Assembly: GCF_003480255.1 (NCBI RefSeq)
Contig: NZ_QUIN01000012.1
Coordinates: 1 to 60,582, forward strand
DNA: 60,582 nucleotides
Source: Erysipelatoclostridium sp. AM42-17
GTDB taxonomy: Bacteria; Bacillota_I; Bacilli_A; Erysipelotrichales; Coprobacillaceae
Reading direction: 5' to 3'
Below are positions 44,056-52,782 of the stretch, piece after piece. Within the stretch, counting starts at the first letter, position 1. Every line of letters starts with the position of its first letter. Under the pieces are notes generated by a model. It was not told the origin of the DNA. It did no database searches and saw only the letters and a list, made by a program, of their open reading frames with translations. A program made the position numbers and the translations under genes.

Positions 44056-44899
44056 ACTCATTCTCCAATCCATATACTCTTTTCATACTTTCAATTCGAT
44101 AAGCACTATCTTCTATTCTACCTTGATCTAACTTAGATATAATTGTCATATCTTCTTTGCTTAATTCAAAATCAAAAACAGCTAAATTCTCTTTAATTCT
44201 CTCTTTTGAACTTGATTTAAAAATAACAATCTCATTTCTTTGTAGATGCCATCTTAAAACAATTTGTCCTACACTTCGTTGATAACGCTTAGCGATATCT
44301 TTTAAAACATCGTTTTCAAATATATTTTGCTTGCCTGATGCAAAAGGTGACCACGCTTCAACTTGGACATTCATTTTTTGATGAAAAGCTAATTCATCTT
44401 TTCTTTGCAAGAAAGGATGAATTTGAATTTGATTAATAGCTGGTTTAACTTCTTGATGATAAATAAGATCATATAAGCGATCATCAAAGAAGTTAGATAC
44501 ACCTATTGCTTTTATTTTTCCTTCTTTATATAAATCAGTTAAAGCACGATAAGCCCCATAATAATCCCCTAAAGGACGATGAATCAAATATAAATCAATA
44601 TAATCTAATTGAAGTTTATGTAACGATTGATAAAACCCGCGTATTGCTCCTTGATAACTATTATCACTTACCCAAAGTTTTGAAGTAATAAAAAACTCTT
44701 TTCGATCAATACCACTTTCCTTAATAGCCATTCCTAAAGCTTCCTCATTTTGATAAATGGCAGCTGTATCAAACATTCTTACTCCTTGTTTAATCGCCTC
44801 TAAAATAATATTTTTACATCCTAATAAATCACTGAATCCACAAATGCCAAATCCTAAAGCCGGCATTTTTACACCATTATTTAAAGTTTTATATTCCAT
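44045..44899 (-). CDS. Aldo/keto reductase (tandem paralogue)
   Basis: A 284-residue AKR related to the next gene, with an identical MEYKTLNNG start, pointing to tandem duplication. Tetrad: Asp and Tyr in MFDTAAIYQNE, Lys in FITSKLWV, His in LYLIHRP. The C-terminal half contains AINQIQIHPF and the cofactor loop FKSSSKERI, where the first Ser/Lys contact the NADPH phosphate. Start chosen at ATG 44897-44899 after GGAGGAGG. First gene behind the MerR-type promoter at 44919-44949. Confidence 0.87.
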   Translation of the reverse strand: MEYKTLNNGVKMPALGFGICGFSDLLGCKNIILEAIKQGVRMFDTAAIYQNEEALGMAIKESGIDRKEFFITSKLWVSDNSYQGAIRGFYQSLHKLQLDYIDLYLIHRPLGDYYGAYRALTDLYKEGKIKAIGVSNFFDDRLYDLIYHQEVKPAINQIQIHPFLQRKDELAFHQKMNVQVEAWSPFASGKQNIFENDVLKDIAKRYQRSVGQIVLRWHLQRNEIVIFKSSSKERIKENLAVFDFELSKEDMTIISKLDQGRIEDSAYRIESMKRVYGLENEYGI

Positions 44900-44918
44900 A
44901 TGCCCTCCTCCTACAAAA

Positions 44919-44949
44919 AGCATAACACCCTAGAGTAACTCTAGGGCAA
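44919..44949 (-). promoter_or_regulatory. MerR-type 19-bp-spacer promoter of reductase genes
   Basis: On the minus strand TTGCCC (44949-44944) and TATGCT (44924-44919) are 19 bases apart. The dyad CCCTAGAGTAACTCTAGGG (44928-44946) fills the spacer. An over-long spacer with a centred dyad is the hallmark of MerR-activated promoters. The MerR gene sits immediately upstream on the same strand. The same stem might also help end the merR transcript. Confidence 0.82.
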
Positions 44950-44957
44950 GACATATT

Positions 44958-45359
44958 TTAATATTTCTTTTTACTTGGATTTTGTTGATCAGGAATGATA
45001 TGTTTTAAAATCTTTTCTTCTTTTTCAATTTTATGTTTTAAATACTGAACCCGATTTTGTGCTTGTTTCAATTCTTCATTGGCTTTGATAAGTTGATCTT
45101 GTAATATTTGTAATCTTTGTACAATGGCTTCATCGCCATCTTGCATGCACAAATCATGAAACTTTTTAATAGATTCTAATGACATGCCTAAACCTCTTAA
45201 ATACTTAACTCCTCTTAGCCAATCTAAAGCCTGCTCATCAAAGACTCGATAATTATGTTGATCTCTTTTTACTTCAAATAAATTTAAATCTGTATAATAA
45301 CGTACTGTATGTTCTGACATTTCTAATATCTGACATACTTCTTTAAGTGTGTAATTCAT
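44958..45359 (-). CDS. MerR family regulator of the reductases
   Basis: A 133-residue MerR-type regulator. The winged HTH (TLKEVCQILEMSEHTVRYYTDLNLF, 4-28) and the second part (NYRVFDEQALDWLRGVKYLRGLGMSLESI) are complete. It has a C-terminal dimerisation coiled coil (about 85-125) and no cysteine pattern for metals. It resembles the aldehyde- or redox-responsive MerR subgroup near AKR genes. It probably distorts the 19-bp-spacer promoter next to it to switch on the two reductases. Confidence 0.87.
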   Translation of the reverse strand: MNYTLKEVCQILEMSEHTVRYYTDLNLFEVKRDQHNYRVFDEQALDWLRGVKYLRGLGMSLESIKKFHDLCMQDGDEAIVQRLQILQDQLIKANEELKQAQNRVQYLKHKIEKEEKILKHIIPDQQNPSKKKY

Positions 45360-45435
45360 TGTTCATCCCTCATTTTTTATATAACATATTTTATCATAAC
45401 TATGATAAAATATAGATAATAAAGGAGGTATTTTT

Positions 45436-45699
45436 ATGGGATTTATGGATAAAGTCATGGAAGAATCTTCATATTCAAAAGCATCCGGCAATGATTTACA
45501 ATATGTTGTTCTTCAAGTTACTTTAAAAGAAAAGTTATTTGGTACTGGCTCTGGTAATCTTGTTGAATTAGAAAATGTCATTAATGAACAAGCCAGCAAA
45601 GGCTATCGCCTACATACGATTTCTACATCAAATGGTGGTAGTAAAGGATTAGGTGGTGGAGATCGTATTCAAGCAACAATGGTATTTGAAAAAATATAG
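45436..45699 (+). CDS. DUF4177-type small protein
   Basis: An 87-residue protein with the DUF4177 pattern: YVVLQVTLKEKLF followed by LENVINEQASKGYRLHTIST and a Gly/Ser-rich loop, then RIQATMVFEK. Family members have no known role. The ATG follows AAAGGAGG at good spacing. It is monocistronic with a terminator shared toward the next gene, and divergent from the MerR gene with about 75 bp between. Confidence 0.7.
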   Translation: MGFMDKVMEESSYSKASGNDLQYVVLQVTLKEKLFGTGSGNLVELENVINEQASKGYRLHTISTSNGGSKGLGGGDRIQATMVFEKI

Positions 45700-45720
45700 A
45701 CCTTAACAGGTTTATATTTT
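45691..45720. terminator. Bidirectional terminator
   Basis: AAAATATA.ACCT pairs with AGGT.TATATTTT around a TAAC loop. Confidence 0.7.
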
Positions 45721-45726
45721 CATGTT

Positions 45727-46569
45727 ATGATTCAATCATTTGATTTATATTCAAAAAATCCTAACTTGAATACCGATTTCCCTATCTTAATTCTAGATGT
45801 CAATCATGATTACTGTATTCCTAAAAGATCTCATTTTCATGAACTGCACTGGCATGATGAAATCCAAATCATCTATGTATTAAAAGGTCACATTACAGTC
45901 AGTACCCTTCAACAAAATATCACTGTTCATGAAAAACAAGCTATTTTTATTAATTCCAAAGTATTGCATATCATCAAAGATAGCGTTCATGGTCATTATC
46001 GTACTTATTTGATTCCCTTAAATTGTCTTTTATTTTAAGAGGAAAAATTAAATAAACAAATCTCTTCTTTTTTAAATCAAAGTCATACTACCCTTTATTT
46101 AATAAAAGAAAAAGAAATATTAGAACTCATTTTCAAACTTCCACAATATCAAGATATTTATATCTTATGTTCCCTTATTTCTTTAATTATGTCTTTATTA
46201 ATTAAAAAAGTGCCTCAAATAACTTCTTCTGTTCACTATCTTCAAGAAAGAAATATTGAACAATGTATTATTTTTATTCATCAACACTATCAAGAAGATT
46301 TAAGTTTAGCTGATATCGCCTCTTTTTGTCATTTAAGTATTGGCTATTTAGGAAAAATATTTAAATCATCTTTAAGTGTTTCTCCTTATGAATATCTCAT
46401 TCAATATCGTATCAATCAAAGCCTAACATTACTTGCTCATCCTCAAAATAATATTACTGAAGTAGCCTTACAAGTAGGCTTTAATAGCGTGAGTCCTTAT
46501 ATTCAAGCCTTTAAAAAATATATTCATATTACCCCTAAACAATATCAAAAGGAACTATTCAAACAATAG
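45727..46569 (+). pseudogene. AraC family regulator broken by a nonsense codon
   Basis: A continuous 280-codon frame with one internal stop, TAA 46036-46038 (codon 104). The first part is a cupin-like arm (HFHELHWHDEIQIIYVLKGH) that binds an effector. The second part ends in the AraC double HTH: LSLADIASFCHLSIGYLGKIFK and NITEVALQVGFNSVSPYIQAFKKY (given in parts). No base insertion is needed to rejoin them, so a single substitution is the likely cause (possibly TCA to TAA). The C-terminal part has an ATG at 46189 but no ribosome site. The regulated genes are unknown. Confidence 0.82.
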
Positions 46570-46576
46570 TTCCTTA
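46549..46576. terminator. Bidirectional terminator
   Basis: AAGGAACTATT pairs with AATAGTTCCTT around CAAAC; between the convergent AraC pseudogene and the small coiled-coil gene. Confidence 0.78.
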
Positions 46577-46849
46577 TTCTTTATTTAAACTTTCTTCTAA
46601 TTCTTCAATTTTTTTCTTTAATTCATCTATTTCTTGAACAAGTGGTTTACTTTGTTCATCAAACACATCACTTTGTGTTAAAACTTGGTAATACAATTTA
46701 CCTAATTCAATATACTTTTGATCCAAATCTGCTTCTGTACTTTTAATACTCACTTTAGTTTTAGCAGTTCCTGCTAACTCAGAAGATTTTTCAATTGTTT
46801 TCTCTGTTAACTTGGCTGCTTTTTTTGTTAAATCATCAAATAATGCCAT
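46574..46849 (-). CDS. Small coiled-coil protein, unknown function
   Basis: A 91-residue charged helical protein. The N-terminal half has LTKKAAKLTEKTIEKSSELAG and the C-terminal half a heptad pattern (LVQEIDELKKKIEELEESLN). No signal peptide, membrane segment or cysteine motif. Similar short proteins with an added zinc ribbon occur in Firmicutes, but the ribbon is absent here. The ATG follows an AGGAGG-type site. Confidence 0.6.
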   Translation of the reverse strand: MALFDDLTKKAAKLTEKTIEKSSELAGTAKTKVSIKSTEADLDQKYIELGKLYYQVLTQSDVFDEQSKPLVQEIDELKKKIEELEESLNKE

Positions 46850-46893
46850 AACCTTTCCTCCTTATATTATTAAGATATTTTATCACAATATCA

Positions 46894-48240
46894 CTATTTA
46901 GCCAATTGAAAATAATTAACCTCACTCTTTTTAATAAAGTAACGATAATGAAAATACATTGATAATATAAATGTTAATAATTCAGCTACCGGTATAGCTA
47001 ACCATGTTCCAGTTAAAGCAAAGATGGCAGATAAGATAATGAGTGAACTACCTGTAAATACTAATGTTCGGCAAAAAGAAATGATTGCTGAAATCTTTCC
47101 ATTAGATAAAGCAGTAAAAAATCCTGATGTTGTAATATTAATTCCACTAAAAAGAAAATTAAATGCAAAAATTTTAAAACCTTCTACAGTTAATTGATAA
47201 GTTTGGGGGACTTGGGTAAACACTCCAACAAGCTCGCGTAGCGATGCAAAAGCAATCATTGTAATCACAAACGAAGAACATGCAACAAAAATAAATGACA
47301 CCTTATAAATATGTTTCAATTCTTTTTTATCTTTAGCACCATATTTATAACCAACAACCGGACTAATTCCCATTGAAAATCCTAAATAAAATGCATTAAA
47401 TAAAAATTCAGCATATAACAAAATCGTAATCGCAGCTACTCCGTTTTCTCCTGCTAATCTCATTAAAACAATATTAAACAAGAAAGTCATAATCGCATTA
47501 GATAACTGGGTTACCATTTCTGACGAACCGTTATAACACGCCTCAATAATCACTTTAATATCAAATTTGAATTTTACAAAATATAACTGATCTTTATTAA
47601 AAATAAAAAGAATCAAACCAGTGATTGCAGGAATCATTTGTCCTAAACCAGTAGCTAAAGCTGCTCCTGATATACCTAAATGTAACTTAGCAATAAAAAT
47701 ATAATCTAAAACAACATTTGTAATACCCGCAAATATAGATAGATTTAATCCTAAAGAGGGTCTATTGGCAGCAACAAAATAACACTGAAATAATGCCTGT
47801 AACATCGCTGCTGGCGCAAAATACATCATTGTCGATAAATACTCATTACATTGTGGCAATAGTTTTTGATTAGCCCCTAATAATAAAGAAATAGGCGTTA
47901 AAAACAATTGTGTCATCACCATTAAAATAAAACTAATGATTAAACCTAAAACCACAAATTGAGTTAAACACTCTCTTGCAGTTTGTTCATTTTGTTCTCC
48001 TAATTTTCTAGAGATAATCGCCGTTCCACCTGAGGCTAGCATCGTCGCAATCGCTGTAGCTAAACTAATAACAGGGTAAACGATATTAAGTGAAGAAAGA
48101 GCTGAACTTCCTAAAAATCGAGAAATAAAAATTCCATCTACGATTGTATATAAAGACATAAAAACCATCATTAAAATCGAAGGAAAAGCAATTTTAAAAA
48201 GTTTATATGTCGTAACTTGATTATAAATTGACTTATTCAT
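46894..48240 (-). CDS. MATE family efflux transporter (MerR-controlled)
   Basis: A 448-residue MATE exporter with about twelve membrane segments, including the start YKLFKIAFPSILMMVFMSLYTIVDGIFISRFLG (in parts). The ATG at 48238-48240 follows GGAGGA. The longer frame beginning at 48267 lies inside the -10 box of the promoter and is rejected. Transcription is from a MerR-type promoter (48263-48293) shared with the divergent regulator. It probably exports toxic cations; substrate unknown. Confidence 0.88.
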   Translation of the reverse strand: MNKSIYNQVTTYKLFKIAFPSILMMVFMSLYTIVDGIFISRFLGSSALSSLNIVYPVISLATAIATMLASGGTAIISRKLGEQNEQTARECLTQFVVLGLIISFILMVMTQLFLTPISLLLGANQKLLPQCNEYLSTMMYFAPAAMLQALFQCYFVAANRPSLGLNLSIFAGITNVVLDYIFIAKLHLGISGAALATGLGQMIPAITGLILFIFNKDQLYFVKFKFDIKVIIEACYNGSSEMVTQLSNAIMTFLFNIVLMRLAGENGVAAITILLYAEFLFNAFYLGFSMGISPVVGYKYGAKDKKELKHIYKVSFIFVACSSFVITMIAFASLRELVGVFTQVPQTYQLTVEGFKIFAFNFLFSGINITTSGFFTALSNGKISAIISFCRTLVFTGSSLIILSAIFALTGTWLAIPVAELLTFILSMYFHYRYFIKKSEVNYFQLAK

Positions 48241-48262
48241 ACATTCCTCCTTGACATCCTCA

Positions 48263-48293
48263 AGCATATACTATAGGGTTACCCTATAGTCAA
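48263..48293 (-). promoter_or_regulatory. MerR-type 19-bp-spacer promoter of MATE gene
   Basis: On the minus strand TTGACT (48293-48288) and TATGCT (48268-48263) are 19 bases apart. The spacer holds a perfect 10+1+10 dyad with arms ACTATAGGGT and ACCCTATAGT (48270-48290). It lies between the MATE gene and the divergent MerR gene and should bind that regulator. A plus-strand TTGACA at 48252-48257 could begin the regulator promoter. Confidence 0.87.
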
Positions 48294-48310
48294 GAGGAGA
48301 AAGTAAAAAA

Positions 48311-49123
48311 ATGAAACATAATAACTATATGACAACCGGTGAACTTGCAAAAATCATGGGTATTACAAAACATACTCTCTTTCATTATGATGATATCGGT
48401 CTTTTTAAACCACAAATGAAAGATGAAAAAGGGTATCGCTTTTATTCTGTAGAACAAATGGAAACTTTAGATACGATTCTTGTTTTAAAAGATTTAGACA
48501 TCCCTTTAAACGATATTAAAAAATTAATGAAGAATCGTAATCATGATCATATCGTTGAGATTTTAAATAATCATCAACATCAAATTCAAAATCAAATCCA
48601 AAAATTAAATAAAATGAATCATTGGATTGAACAAAAAAAGAAAAGTATTCTTACTTCTTGCCAAGAAGATTTCTCTAACATCACTATTAAACACTATCCT
48701 TCACGTTACTATCTTTATAACACGATATCTGACGACTCTAATCAAAATTTTTACAAAGCTACCAATGAATTAATTACTCACTTTGTCCAACGTCATCCTT
48801 ACCATTTCTATCAAGTTGCTTATATACAATATGATCAAGACTTTCAAAATAATGATTTTGATATTTATAATAATGTTTCTTTATTACTTTATGATCCTCC
48901 TCAAGAACAAAACTATAAAATTTTACCAGAAGGTCAATATCTTGTTGCCTATCATAAAGGAAATTGGAAAAATATTAAACAAACAATTCAAAAATTACTA
49001 GACTACAAAAAAGCTCATCACCTTATCTGTGATGAACTTTATGTTGAACATTATGTTGTTGATCATCTATTAGTACAAGATCCACGTGATTATATTACTG
49101 AAATATCAGTAAGAATCATTTAG
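48311..49123 (+). CDS. MerR family regulator with effector domain
   Basis: A 270-residue MerR-type activator: winged HTH (TTGELAKIMGITKHTLFHYDDIGLF), long linker helix (about 85-120, rich in Asn/Gln/Lys), and a C-terminal GyrI-like ligand domain (about 125-270) as in BmrR. BmrR-like proteins bind hydrophobic cations and turn on a drug exporter. The divergent MATE gene and the 19-bp-spacer dyad support the same logic here. Start after GAGGAG and AAAGTA at 48295-48305. Confidence 0.87.
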   Translation: MKHNNYMTTGELAKIMGITKHTLFHYDDIGLFKPQMKDEKGYRFYSVEQMETLDTILVLKDLDIPLNDIKKLMKNRNHDHIVEILNNHQHQIQNQIQKLNKMNHWIEQKKKSILTSCQEDFSNITIKHYPSRYYLYNTISDDSNQNFYKATNELITHFVQRHPYHFYQVAYIQYDQDFQNNDFDIYNNVSLLLYDPPQEQNYKILPEGQYLVAYHKGNWKNIKQTIQKLLDYKKAHHLICDELYVEHYVVDHLLVQDPRDYITEISVRII

Positions 49124-49246
49124 ATATCATGTATTATCACAGTTGAGTTGTATAACTTAACATATCAATAACACTAATTCCTACCATTCTTTCTATGTCT
49201 AATGGTGTGATATAAAATTTATAAATGTGTATTTCGATTTATATTA

Positions 49247-49870
49247 TTAAATAAGTTTTAATATATCTAAAGGATGTTCAAATACATAATCACAATGAGA
49301 AAGATTACCAATGACACTTCCCCATTTAGCATACCCAAAATCAATACCAGCATTCATAGAAGCTTGTTGATCAGATAAAGCATCACCTATATAAATAGCT
49401 TCTTCAGGTAAAATATTTAATCTTTTTATACATTCTAATAATGGTTCTGGATCAGGTTTATGTTTTGTTGTATCATCAGCTAAGACAGCTGTTTCCATAT
49501 ATTGGTCTATTCCTTTGGAAACCACATCTATTTGATATTGTTTTAATGTTTTAGCAGAAACAATTGCTTGTTTTATTTTTTGATTGTTAAGGATTTCAAA
49601 TACTTCATTAAAGCCCTCATATAAAGTAGCTCCTTCTTCATATTCGTTTACATATTGAACCCATCTTGCATAAGTTTTTTCTTTATCCTTAATATTTAAT
49701 TCTTCCATGACTTTCATACCTGGATAAGGGGCAAATTTTAAAACCTGTTCAAAAGTCCAATCTTCTCCTGTTTCTTCTTTAATAATTTTCATTAATGGAT
49801 ACATATTCATATTAAGCGTATTTAATACTGTTCCATCTAAATCATAAATAAACGCTTTATATTTTTTCAT
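49247..49870 (-). CDS. HAD family phosphatase (phosphoglycolate-phosphatase-like)
   Basis: A 207-residue HAD-IA hydrolase. Motif I is FIYDLDGTVLNT, motif II VSAK, motif III the lysine in KHKPDP, and motif IV YIGDALSDQQAS. The four-helix cap lies between motifs I and II (about 15-85). Likely dephosphorylates phosphoglycolate, a nucleotide or a sugar phosphate. It overlaps the ROK gene by 14 bp, so both are co-translated. Confidence 0.87.
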   Translation of the reverse strand: MKKYKAFIYDLDGTVLNTLNMNMYPLMKIIKEETGEDWTFEQVLKFAPYPGMKVMEELNIKDKEKTYARWVQYVNEYEEGATLYEGFNEVFEILNNQKIKQAIVSAKTLKQYQIDVVSKGIDQYMETAVLADDTTKHKPDPEPLLECIKRLNILPEEAIYIGDALSDQQASMNAGIDFGYAKWGSVIGNLSHCDYVFEHPLDILKLI

Positions 49871-50837
49871 TATTTTCTATCCTTTCCTTCATTAAATTAA
49901 CTACCCCTGTATATAACAATCCTTCAAATAACATTTCTTGATAATCACCGTCATAACAAATAACATGATGTCCTAAATAATTTTTTAACCTTTCATCTAT
50001 TTTTTCTTTTTGATATGTAAATTGATGATGAATAGAAATATCTATAAGTTGAGGATCAAACATCGTTATAATCATCTCTAAAATAAAATAAACATACTGA
50101 TTAAATTCATCTTGTGATTGGCATTGCCTTATCAATTGATTTAAAGTTATACCTTGTTTATGTATTAACCCCATTTCTCCTGACAAACCATTTTTCCCAT
50201 AAAGAGGACCATCATGTTCAAAATAAGATCCTCCTATTCCTACTTCATTAATGTGAACATAATAACTATGATTTAATTGATGATGAAAATAACGCCCTTG
50301 ATGCATCATCTTAACATCATTTTGTAAGTAAACCGGTATTTTCAATTTATCTTTTAAATCTTTAATCCAGGTATGGTTTTCTATTTGATTATGATGATCA
50401 GTAATATACATATCTCCCTTAATAATCCCTTCAACTCCTATGCATACACAATGAGGATTATATTGATGAACTGTCTTTTCAATAAGAACTGTAAGATCCT
50501 GATTTTTATCATAAAGAATTTCTTCTTTAACAACAATTTCATTAATGTATCTTAATTCAAGGTCAATCATGTCATGTTTAATATATAAACATAAAATATG
50601 ATATTGATCTTGATTTAAAGCAAAACGGGTTGGACATCTTCCTCCACTAGATTGATCATTACCTATTTCCATAATTGCTTGACTATCTTGAAGATATCGA
50701 ACCATATTTCGTATACTAGGCTGTGATAAATTTAATCGTGAAGATAATTCATTCATTGTTGAACTTTGATGTAAATAAATATCTTTGATAATAGCGTATA
50801 AATGTTGTTTCTTGATTTGTTTTAAAGCATTTGTCAT
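49857..50837 (-). CDS. ROK family transcriptional regulator (degenerate ROK domain)
   Basis: A 326-residue regulator. The N-terminal winged HTH (about 15-70; STMNELSSRLNLSQPSIRNMVRYL) is followed by a ROK-type domain (about 75-320) with the IGVEGII and EVGIGGSYF-GEMGLI motifs. The zinc site CGCxGCxE of NagC/XylR-like proteins is missing. The ATG at 50835-50837 after AAGGTGA is preferred over one 11 codons upstream. Operon with the HAD phosphatase suggests control of a sugar phosphate pathway, but no sugar genes are near. Confidence 0.8.
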   Translation of the reverse strand: MTNALKQIKKQHLYAIIKDIYLHQSSTMNELSSRLNLSQPSIRNMVRYLQDSQAIMEIGNDQSSGGRCPTRFALNQDQYHILCLYIKHDMIDLELRYINEIVVKEEILYDKNQDLTVLIEKTVHQYNPHCVCIGVEGIIKGDMYITDHHNQIENHTWIKDLKDKLKIPVYLQNDVKMMHQGRYFHHQLNHSYYVHINEVGIGGSYFEHDGPLYGKNGLSGEMGLIHKQGITLNQLIRQCQSQDEFNQYVYFILEMIITMFDPQLIDISIHHQFTYQKEKIDERLKNYLGHHVICYDGDYQEMLFEGLLYTGVVNLMKERIENNEKI

Positions 50838-50897
50838 AGCATCACCTTTACTTTTATTATAGTATAACAAAAGTAAAGAATAAAGAAAATCATGAAG

Positions 50898-51149
50898 TTA
50901 TACACCTAATAATTTTCTTAAAAATGAATGTTTTTCTACATACTTTTTACAATGTTTTTGATAAAGGCGATGAGAAAAAAGCCAATTCCTTAGTTTACTA
51001 GAAGAACGTGTTAAACAAATCGCTCCAGCAAGCAAAAAGGGAATTTGCGGTATAACCGGTAACATTAATCCAATTAATCCTAGTATAATGAAAATAACAC
51101 CTAATATAAACAAAACAGTTTTATAAACTACTTTTATTGTGTTAGCCAT
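50898..51149 (-). CDS. DUF454 (YbaN-like) membrane protein
   Basis: An 83-residue inner-membrane protein with two hydrophobic segments (about 10-30 and 30-48, LIGLMLPVIPQIPFLLAGAICL) and a basic C-terminal tail. It matches DUF454/YbaN, whose function is unknown. The ATG follows AAAGGA. Not obviously linked to its neighbours; a terminator lies about 55 bp upstream of the start. Confidence 0.82.
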   Translation of the reverse strand: MANTIKVVYKTVLFILGVIFIILGLIGLMLPVIPQIPFLLAGAICLTRSSSKLRNWLFSHRLYQKHCKKYVEKHSFLRKLLGV

Positions 51150-51202
51150 ATCCTTTACTCCTTGATTTCATCATAACAAATCATTATGAATGAAACGTGA
51201 AC

Positions 51203-51227
51203 AAAAAAAGATTGGCTAACCAATCTT
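51203..51227 (-). terminator. Terminator after C_GCAxxG_C_C gene
   Basis: On the minus strand AAGATTGG pairs with CCAATCTT, then T7. It overlaps the stop codon. Confidence 0.83.
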
Positions 51228-51624
51228 ATTTGTATTTTTCTTCTAATTGATCAATTAATTCAATGGCTTCCTTAATCATGGCATCACAGTGTACTTTTTT
51301 AATACCACCTTTTTTGGCATTAGCTCTTAATAAGTCACTACAATTAACCATTCCATCATGATTATTCGCTATTGCATTTTTAAATTCACCAACAATTTTA
51401 GGAAAATCTAAACCTTTTGCCCCTAAAACCATAATTCCTCCAGTGATGGCACCACACACACTACCACACTTCATACCACCGCCAAAGTTACAAGCTAACT
51501 TTGCTGCTAAATCTTCATCTAATCCTAATTCACTGGCATAAGTTCTCATAATAGCTTGTGCACAGTTATTGACCATGGGCGTTGCATTTCTTAATGCCAT
51601 TGCTTTTTCTACATGTTTATTCAT
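51226..51624 (-). CDS. C_GCAxxG_C_C family redox-type protein
   Basis: A 132-residue cytoplasmic protein of the C_GCAxxG_C_C family, defined by conserved cysteines: NCAQAIMRTYASELG, then CNFGGGMKCGSVCGAITGG and a C-terminal CSDLL and HCDAM. In this copy the first motif reads NCAQ, so the family GCA is partly lost. The cysteines suggest a metal or redox role; no reaction is established. The ATG at 51622-51624 follows AAGGAAGG; an earlier start 11 codons upstream is less likely. It lies next to the MerR gene upstream, on the same strand, with 52 bases between. Confidence 0.78.
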   Translation of the reverse strand: MNKHVEKAMALRNATPMVNNCAQAIMRTYASELGLDEDLAAKLACNFGGGMKCGSVCGAITGGIMVLGAKGLDFPKIVGEFKNAIANNHDGMVNCSDLLRANAKKGGIKKVHCDAMIKEAIELIDQLEEKYK

Positions 51625-51676
51625 ATTATTACCTTCCTTATATCTAAATAAAATCATAACACAAGTATAATTTTAA

Positions 51677-52438
51677 TCAATCACAATGCTTATTTATTAA
51701 ATAATTTTCTCTAGGATTATCTAAATGATATTGTTTAGCCCATTTTCTAAAATTCCTATTAATATAATTGTTTAATACTACTAAATCTCTTTTTTCTAAA
51801 TAAATATTCATTAAATTTAAAGGATCTTCTATCTTTATATTTTTTTCTTTAATGATTTCCATCATTGAAACCACTTGTTCGTTATTCATAATTTGAAAAC
51901 TATAAGTATGTAATGCTATCACAATATCTAAATCTACATAATAATTCATAAATACTGATATCAAACCTCGGGCATGACCTATCGCACTGGACATGGATAA
52001 TTTAAAATATTGAATATCTTGATAAGGAATCATAACATCATGATATTTGATAACTTCTTGATTAAAAAACAAATAATCTGTTGTATCTTTATCATCTTGG
52101 TCTTGACTAAGTGATACTTTAACTTTTCTTCTTTTAATAAACTCATTTATTTTTTTATCTATATCCTCTAATTTGAGATGCTGTTGTTTTATGAGTTCTT
52201 TTTTATCTTTTAAAACATCAGCTACAGATAGTTCTTCATTAAGAATTTGTTTAATTTCATTAATTGAAATATCCATTGATCTAAGTAATAGTATATATTT
52301 CAATCTTGTTATGTCATCGTAGCTATAATGACGATAATTATTATGATCTCTACCCGGTTTAAGTAATCCTTCATTTTCATAATAAATAAGTGTTTTTTTA
52401 GTCACATTATATTTTTGTTCTATTTCATGTACTATCAT
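51677..52438 (-). CDS. MerR family regulator
   Basis: A 253-residue MerR-type regulator. The HTH (EIEQKYNVTKKTLIYYENEGLL) and the helix SYDDITRLKYILLLRSMDISINEIKQIL (in parts) are complete; the C-terminal half is not a recognised effector domain. Upstream is a long-spacer promoter with a dyad, so it probably regulates itself and the C_GCAxxG_C_C gene downstream. No cysteine cluster for metal sensing. Confidence 0.84.
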   Translation of the reverse strand: MIVHEIEQKYNVTKKTLIYYENEGLLKPGRDHNNYRHYSYDDITRLKYILLLRSMDISINEIKQILNEELSVADVLKDKKELIKQQHLKLEDIDKKINEFIKRRKVKVSLSQDQDDKDTTDYLFFNQEVIKYHDVMIPYQDIQYFKLSMSSAIGHARGLISVFMNYYVDLDIVIALHTYSFQIMNNEQVVSMMEIIKEKNIKIEDPLNLMNIYLEKRDLVVLNNYINRNFRKWAKQYHLDNPRENYLINKHCD

Positions 52439-52459
52439 GTTTATCCCACCTTTTATCTC

Positions 52460-52491
52460 ATTATAACACTATGACCTGAGGATATAGTCAA
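52460..52491 (-). promoter_or_regulatory. Long-spacer promoter of MerR gene
   Basis: On the minus strand TTGACT (52491-52486) and TATAAT (52465-52460) are 20 bases apart. An imperfect dyad, ACTATATCCT/AGGTCATAGT (8 of 10 paired), fills the spacer at 52468-52488. This is the third MerR-type promoter in the window, here in front of the regulator itself. Confidence 0.7.
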
Positions 52492-52693
52492 GATGAAATC
52501 ACAACAATTTTTATCATATTTCTTGATGATATTAAAAATACAACTAAGCCACGCTAAACTATTTATTGTATAATTTTTTGAACCTTTATAAAAACAATAT
52601 AAAATACATTTTATTTCCCCGGCAATTTTCGACATATTTACTTTTACCTAAATTAAATAAATTTGCGTCATTAGGTTACTCTGTATCAAAACT

Positions 52694-52742
52694 AAAAACC
52701 CATGATTACACGTTTCATTCACATGTATTTCATAGGTTTTCA
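52694..52742 (-). terminator. Terminator after ssrA
   Basis: On the minus strand AAAACCTATGA pairs with TCATGGGTTTT (one G.U), with an inner ACATG/CGTGT helix, then TTAG. Lies about 40 bases beyond the tmRNA 3' end. The stretch 52500-52690 upstream of it shows nothing further. Confidence 0.6.
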
Positions 52743-52782
52743 TTATTTATATCAACGAAATTTCATACTTTCGTAATTGACT

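Noticed and set aside
46894..48267. Longer MATE start at 48267
   Set aside because: That start lies within the -10 box of the MerR-type promoter, so it would not be on the transcript; ATG 48240 has a good GGAGGA.
49124..49246. Possible small RNA between MerR and HAD genes
   Set aside because: About 120 bp with no clear promoter-terminator pair; nothing to support it.
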